A stretch of 64,000 nucleotides of DNA from Arthrobacter sp. ov407 (GTDB lineage: Bacteria; Actinomycetota; Actinomycetes; Actinomycetales; Micrococcaceae), in the NCBI RefSeq assembly GCF_900102895.1, contig NZ_FNGD01000014.1, positions 1-64,000 on the forward strand. The letters run 5' to 3'. Both the position numbers and the translations under genes were made by a program. Positions 60,450 through 64,000 of this stretch are shown piece after piece; position 1 is the first letter of the stretch; each line of letters starts with the position of its first letter. Below the pieces are notes generated by a model. That model was not told the DNA's origin. It made no database searches and worked only from the letters and a program-made list of their open reading frames with translations.

Positions 60450-62303
60450 TCAGGCGCCGCTGCGCCGGCGCAAGACGCGCAGTTCCCAGGGCCGCAGGCG
60501 TATCGCGCCCGCGGCAGAGCTGCCCCGCACGGCACTCGCGGCTGAACCGCCGTCGGCTGAACCGCCGTCGGCCGCCGCGGCCGAATCGCCGTCGGACGGG
60601 TAGTTGCCCAAGACCAGCTCCGCATCGGCCCAGGCCTCGTCCCCGATCTCCGCGTCGCGCACCTCGCCGGAAAAGTTGCCCAGAACCAACAGCTCCGTGC
60701 TGTCTGAGGGACTGCCCGGGGAACCAGCCAGTGCCCGAGTGAAGGCGTAGACGTGCGGGTCATCGGGCAGCAGCATGGTGAAGTTCCCGTGCGAGACCAC
60801 CTGCTCCGCATGCCGCAGCGCTATCACCTTGCGGTAGAAGCTGTAGACCGAGTCCGGATCATCCACCTGGGCGGCGGCGTTGATGTGGTTGGCGTTCGGG
60901 TTGACCGCGATCCAGGGAGCCCCGGTGGTAAAGCCGGCGTGCCGGGAGGCGTCCCACTGCACGGGGGTCCGCGCGTTGTCCCGGTTCAGCGGCGCGAGGG
61001 CGGCGAGGACTTCGGCGTCGGTGTGGCCGAGGTGCGTGGTGGCTTCGCGGTGGTGGTTGAGGACCTCGATGTCGCGGTAATCGCTGATCGCGCCGAAGCT
61101 CATGTTGGTCATGCCCAGTTCCTCGCCCTGGTAGACGTAGGGCGTGCCCCGGTGCAGGTGCAGGATGCCTGCGAGCATCTTGGCGGAGAGCTCGCGGTAC
61201 CGCGGGCTGTCGTCGCCGAAGCGGGACACGGCGCGGGCCTGGTCGTGGTTGCCCCAGTACAGGCTGTTCCAGCCGGTCTCGGCCAGGCCTTCCTGCCAGC
61301 GTCCCAGGGACTGCTTCAGCTCGGTGAGCAGGAGCTTCTTGGGCCGCCATTTGTCGCCGTCCTCCTGGTCCAACGCCACGTGCTCGAACTGGAAGACCAT
61401 GTCCACCTCGGCCCGGGCGGGGTCGGTGTACAGGATGGCGTCCGCCACGGTCACGCCGGGCATTTCGGCCACGGTGAGCAGTTCGCCGGTCCGGGCCGCG
61501 AAGACTTCCCGGTGCATCTCCTGCAGGAACTCGTGCATGCGGGGGCCGTCGATGTAGGAGCGGCTGCCGTCGCCGAAGAGCTTGCCGTCCGCGATCGGCC
61601 CGTCCGGGAGCGAGGTGTCCTTGGAGATGAAGTTGATGACATCCATCCGGAAGCCGTCCACGCCCCGGTCCAGCCACCAGTTCATCATCTCGTAGACCGC
61701 CGCGCGGACCTCGGGATTCTCCCAGTTCAGGTCCGGCTGCTTCTTCGAAAAGATGTGGAGGTAGTACTCCCCGGTGGCCTGGTCGAACTCCCACGCGGGC
61801 CCGGAGAACGCCGAGCCCCAGTTGTTCGGCTCCGCGGCCGCAGGGCGGGAGGCCCCGGCGTCGACCTCCCGCGGCTGCCGCCACCAGTACCAGTCGCGCT
61901 TCGGGTTCTCCTTCGAGGACCGGGACTCCACGAACCAGGGGTGCTCGTCCGAGGTGTGGTTGACCACCAGGTCCATCACCAGCTTCATCCCGCGCGCGTG
62001 CAGCCCGTCGGTCAGTTCCCGGAGCTCCTCCAGGGTGCCGAAGAGCGGATCCACATTGCGGTAGTCGCTGATGTCGTATCCGTTGTCGTCCTGCGGGGAG
62101 GTGTAGATCGGGGAGAGCCAGACGACGTCGACCCCCAGCCGCTGGAGGTAGTCCAGCTTGCTGAGGATGCCGCGGAGGTCGCCGATGCCATCGCCGTTGG
62201 AGTCGGCAAAGCTGCGCGGATAGATCTGATAGACGACGGCGCTCTGGAACCAATCGCTGGCCGTCGCCTTAGGTGTTTCCGCGGGGGCTTCTTCGACCGT
62301 CAT
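60450..62303 (-). CDS. GH13 alpha-glucosidase (oligo-1,6-glucosidase/trehalose-related type)
   Basis: The 617-residue (beta/alpha)8 enzyme has the four GH13 regions: LVMDLVVNHTSDEH (I), DGFRMDVINFIS (II; nucleophile Asp at about 218), TVAEMPG (III; acid Glu at about 279) and NHDQA (IV; Asp at about 352). The start VYQIYPRSFADSNGDGIGDL fits alpha-glucosidases and oligo-1,6-glucosidases (GH13_23/31 type). It hydrolyses alpha-glucosyl oligosaccharides in the cytoplasm. ATG at 62303 with GAGGAG 8 nt upstream. The last ~60 residues include Ala/Asp repeats (ADGGSADGGSAASAV). Confidence 0.92.
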   Translation of the reverse strand: MTVEEAPAETPKATASDWFQSAVVYQIYPRSFADSNGDGIGDLRGILSKLDYLQRLGVDVVWLSPIYTSPQDDNGYDISDYRNVDPLFGTLEELRELTDGLHARGMKLVMDLVVNHTSDEHPWFVESRSSKENPKRDWYWWRQPREVDAGASRPAAAEPNNWGSAFSGPAWEFDQATGEYYLHIFSKKQPDLNWENPEVRAAVYEMMNWWLDRGVDGFRMDVINFISKDTSLPDGPIADGKLFGDGSRSYIDGPRMHEFLQEMHREVFAARTGELLTVAEMPGVTVADAILYTDPARAEVDMVFQFEHVALDQEDGDKWRPKKLLLTELKQSLGRWQEGLAETGWNSLYWGNHDQARAVSRFGDDSPRYRELSAKMLAGILHLHRGTPYVYQGEELGMTNMSFGAISDYRDIEVLNHHREATTHLGHTDAEVLAALAPLNRDNARTPVQWDASRHAGFTTGAPWIAVNPNANHINAAAQVDDPDSVYSFYRKVIALRHAEQVVSHGNFTMLLPDDPHVYAFTRALAGSPGSPSDSTELLVLGNFSGEVRDAEIGDEAWADAELVLGNYPSDGDSAAAADGGSADGGSAASAVRGSSAAGAIRLRPWELRVLRRRSGA

Positions 62304-62354
62304 GGGGGACTCCTCAGCTGGTCCTGCAGACAATGGGGCAGCGCTGTTGCTGTC

Positions 62355-62386
62355 CCGCCAACGTCTGATTATCGACCAGTTGGCGG
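62355..62386. terminator. Weak inverted repeat between mscS-like and alpha-glucosidase genes
   Basis: CCGCCAAC (62355-62362) and GTTGGCGG (62379-62386) are complementary around a 16-nt loop. It may end the channel transcript or form an operator for the glucosidase gene. No T-tract is present. Confidence 0.35.
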
Positions 62387-62426
62387 AGGCTGGGAAGACC
62401 TGCCCGGTCTGCGGTCCGGGCCCAGC

Positions 62427-63677
62427 CTAGTTCTGTGAGGCGATCGCGTTGTCGCGGTCCTCGAAGACGTCCTCGCCCGGGCCGGAGAAGGCCTTGGAGC
62501 GCTGGATCGCCTCGATGGATCCGGTGAACAGCTGGGAGTCGTGGGGGTCCGGGTGCCGGTGGTGCTCGGCCGTGGCGGCAGCCTTGCCGGGACGCTTGGC
62601 CCCCGTCCCGGCGTCGGACAAGGGGTAGGAGGCGGACGCCGACGCCGACGCCAGCGATTCGAGGCGGACGTGGGGGAGCGCCGTCGGGTGGTCCTGCTGC
62701 AGGAACAGCACCAGTTCCTCGCGGATCAGGCAGCGGAGGTCGAACAGGGAGGCGCTGTCTGCGGCGCTGACCAGGATGCGGACGCGGACAAAGCCGGCGG
62801 TGGCGTCGGTGATCTGCAGGATCCCCACGCGCTTGTCCCACAGCGGGGTCTCGGCCAGGACCTTCTTCAGTTCGCCGCGCATCTCCTCGACGGGAGCGCG
62901 CCAGTCGAGGTCGAACTCCACGGTGCCCATGACCTCGGACTGCCGCCGGGTCCAGTTCTCGAACGGGGTGGTGGTGAAGTACGTCGAGGGCAGGATCAGC
63001 CGGCGGTCGTCCCAGATGTGGACCACCACGTAGGTCAGGGTGATCTCCTCGATCCGGCCCCATTCCTTCTGGACCACCACCACGTCGTCAACCCGGATGG
63101 CGTCCGTGAAGGCGAGCTGGATGCCGGCGAAGACGTTGACCAGCGAGGTCTGCGCGGCGAGGCCGGCGACAATCGAGATGACGCCCGCGGAGGCAAGGAG
63201 CCCTGCGCCGAGGGCCTGGATCGCGGGGAAGGTCAGCATCATGCTGCCCAGGGCCAGCACCACGATCAGGGCGACGCCGATCCGCCGGGCCAGGATCACC
63301 TGGGTGCGCAGCCGCCGGGCGCGGCGGTTGTCCGCGACATCCACCCGGTACCGGTTCAGGACCATCGCCTCAATGATGAGCAGCATGGCGATGGCCAGCC
63401 AGGCCAGGGAAGCGATCAGCGCAATTAGCAGCAGATGGTCCAGGCCGTGGCGCCATTCGAGGTCCCCGCTGCTTGTGGCCAGCGCGATCCGGACGCCGAT
63501 CAGGCACAGCGACAAGCGCAACGGCAGCCGGGCCACCCGGGACGTCTCGCGCAGTTCGGGCTTGCTGCGGTTGAGCCGGAGCACAATCTTGCGCACCAGC
63601 CAAGACAGGACCAGCCCGGCAACCACGGCGAGGGCCATGGCCAGGAACGGCATTGCTTGGGTCAGGAACTCTTGCAT
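62427..63677 (-). CDS. MscS-family mechanosensitive ion channel
   Basis: The 416-residue protein has four hydrophobic helices, the last being the pore-lining type (AIQALGAGLLASAGVISIVAGLA), and the MscS beta domain (AFTDAIRVDDVVVVQKEWGRIEEITLTYVVVHIWDDRRLILPSTYF). It opens under membrane tension to release solutes after osmotic down-shock. The C-terminal ~90 residues are disordered and Ala/Ser/His-rich (SLASASASASYPLSDAG). ATG at 63677 without a clear ribosome-binding site. It is divergent from the lipoprotein at the window end. Confidence 0.9.
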   Translation of the reverse strand: MQEFLTQAMPFLAMALAVVAGLVLSWLVRKIVLRLNRSKPELRETSRVARLPLRLSLCLIGVRIALATSSGDLEWRHGLDHLLLIALIASLAWLAIAMLLIIEAMVLNRYRVDVADNRRARRLRTQVILARRIGVALIVVLALGSMMLTFPAIQALGAGLLASAGVISIVAGLAAQTSLVNVFAGIQLAFTDAIRVDDVVVVQKEWGRIEEITLTYVVVHIWDDRRLILPSTYFTTTPFENWTRRQSEVMGTVEFDLDWRAPVEEMRGELKKVLAETPLWDKRVGILQITDATAGFVRVRILVSAADSASLFDLRCLIREELVLFLQQDHPTALPHVRLESLASASASASYPLSDAGTGAKRPGKAAATAEHHRHPDPHDSQLFTGSIEAIQRSKAFSGPGEDVFEDRDNAIASQN

Positions 63678-63877
63678 TACTTAAGCTCTAGCAAGCTTTC
63701 CGTCGGCACTTGAAATCGCCGGGATGTCAACGTGGGTCCGGTCACGCCCGTGCGGGCAGAGGCGGGCACGGCAGGTTCCGCGCCCGGTTGGCCGCCAACT
63801 CGGGACTTTTGCCCCTTGTTTTTGCGTCCGGAAGCTCGACAATGGTCGAACCACTTGAATCCCAGGGGGAGGGTGAC

Positions 63878-64000
63878 ATGCGTCGACTCGCGGCGTTCGG
63901 CACGGCAGCGTCGGCCGGCTTCTTGGTTGCGGCACTGCTCGGCGCCTGCGGTGCGCCCGCGAGCCCAGGCCCGGGCACGACGTCGCCGTCGATGCCCTCC
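63878..64000 (+). CDS. Lipoprotein, N-terminal part (continues outside window)
   Basis: An ATG at 63878 with GGGGGAGGG 5 nt upstream opens a frame to the window edge. The 41 visible residues form a type II signal peptide (MRRLAAFGTAASAGFLVAAL) with lipobox LGAC (Cys24) followed by an Ala/Pro/Ser/Gly linker. It is exported and lipid-anchored; the functional domain is not in view. Confidence 0.8.
   Translation, partial: MRRLAAFGTAASAGFLVAALLGACGAPASPGPGTTSPSMPS

Overview
The window is high-GC chromosomal DNA of an actinobacterium, most likely Arthrobacter/Pseudarthrobacter or a close relative in the Micrococcaceae. This rests on the codon pattern, many GTG/TTG starts, many probable leaderless genes, a DUF222-HNH protein, an actinobacterial-type Rpf with LysM and a DUF6318 lipoprotein. 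The genus is an inference from gene content. No rRNA, tRNA or CRISPR array was recognised.

Layout. 0-0.33 kb: the tail and right end of an IS30-type insertion sequence. 0.4-4.2 kb: a LOG-like protein, a secreted matrixin-type protease coupled to a ferritin-like/VIT1 membrane protein, and a tiny acidic repeat protein. 4.3-12.7 kb: nitrogen and arginine-type metabolism, with a Na+/solute symporter, an XRE-cupin regulator, amtB, a PII gene, an agmatinase/guanidinobutyrase-type ureohydrolase and a ThDP enzyme that could be a 2-ketoarginine decarboxylase. A DUF559 nuclease-like gene lies inside this block. 12.9-20.8 kb: a MarR/DHA2 exporter pair with a visible operator, then a heterodimeric ABC exporter with one degenerate ATP site. 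20.9-25.4 kb: a small defence/repair island (McrB, McrC, an unknown protein, Vsr) with no methyltransferase. 25.5-29 kb: a PPOX-fold protein, a lipoprotein/secreted-protein pair of lower GC and an old yellow enzyme. 29.2-36.8 kb: a RecB-like nuclease-helicase, a Y-family polymerase and Tex. 37-40.4 kb: an OFA-type MFS carrier with its 42-residue partner and a gamma-glutamyltransferase. 40.5-45.4 kb: mixed housekeeping genes.

45.4-48.7 kb is the most interesting locus. It holds two secreted TasA/camelysin-like proteins, a SipW-type signal peptidase, and between them an OmpR-type regulator whose phospho-acceptor Asp is Glu. Both fibre-type genes carry the same 18-bp motif upstream, built on TTGA repeats 11 bp apart, a geometry suited to that regulator. 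This looks like a self-contained surface-fibre (biofilm matrix-like) module with a phosphorylation-independent regulator.

48.7-64 kb: an MSMEG_6728-like protein, an Rpf-type muralytic enzyme, a UvrA paralogue, adenine deaminase, an aldo/keto reductase, a SulP transporter, a winged-helix/histone-H1-like/pullulanase-X25 fusion protein, an alpha/beta hydrolase, a GH13 alpha-glucosidase, an MscS channel and the start of a lipoprotein.

Several gaps hold long perfect inverted repeats (29046-29082 within paired GGACATGTCC elements, 55105-55167, 59231-59290). They sit at gene ends and look like dispersed hairpin repeats serving as terminators.
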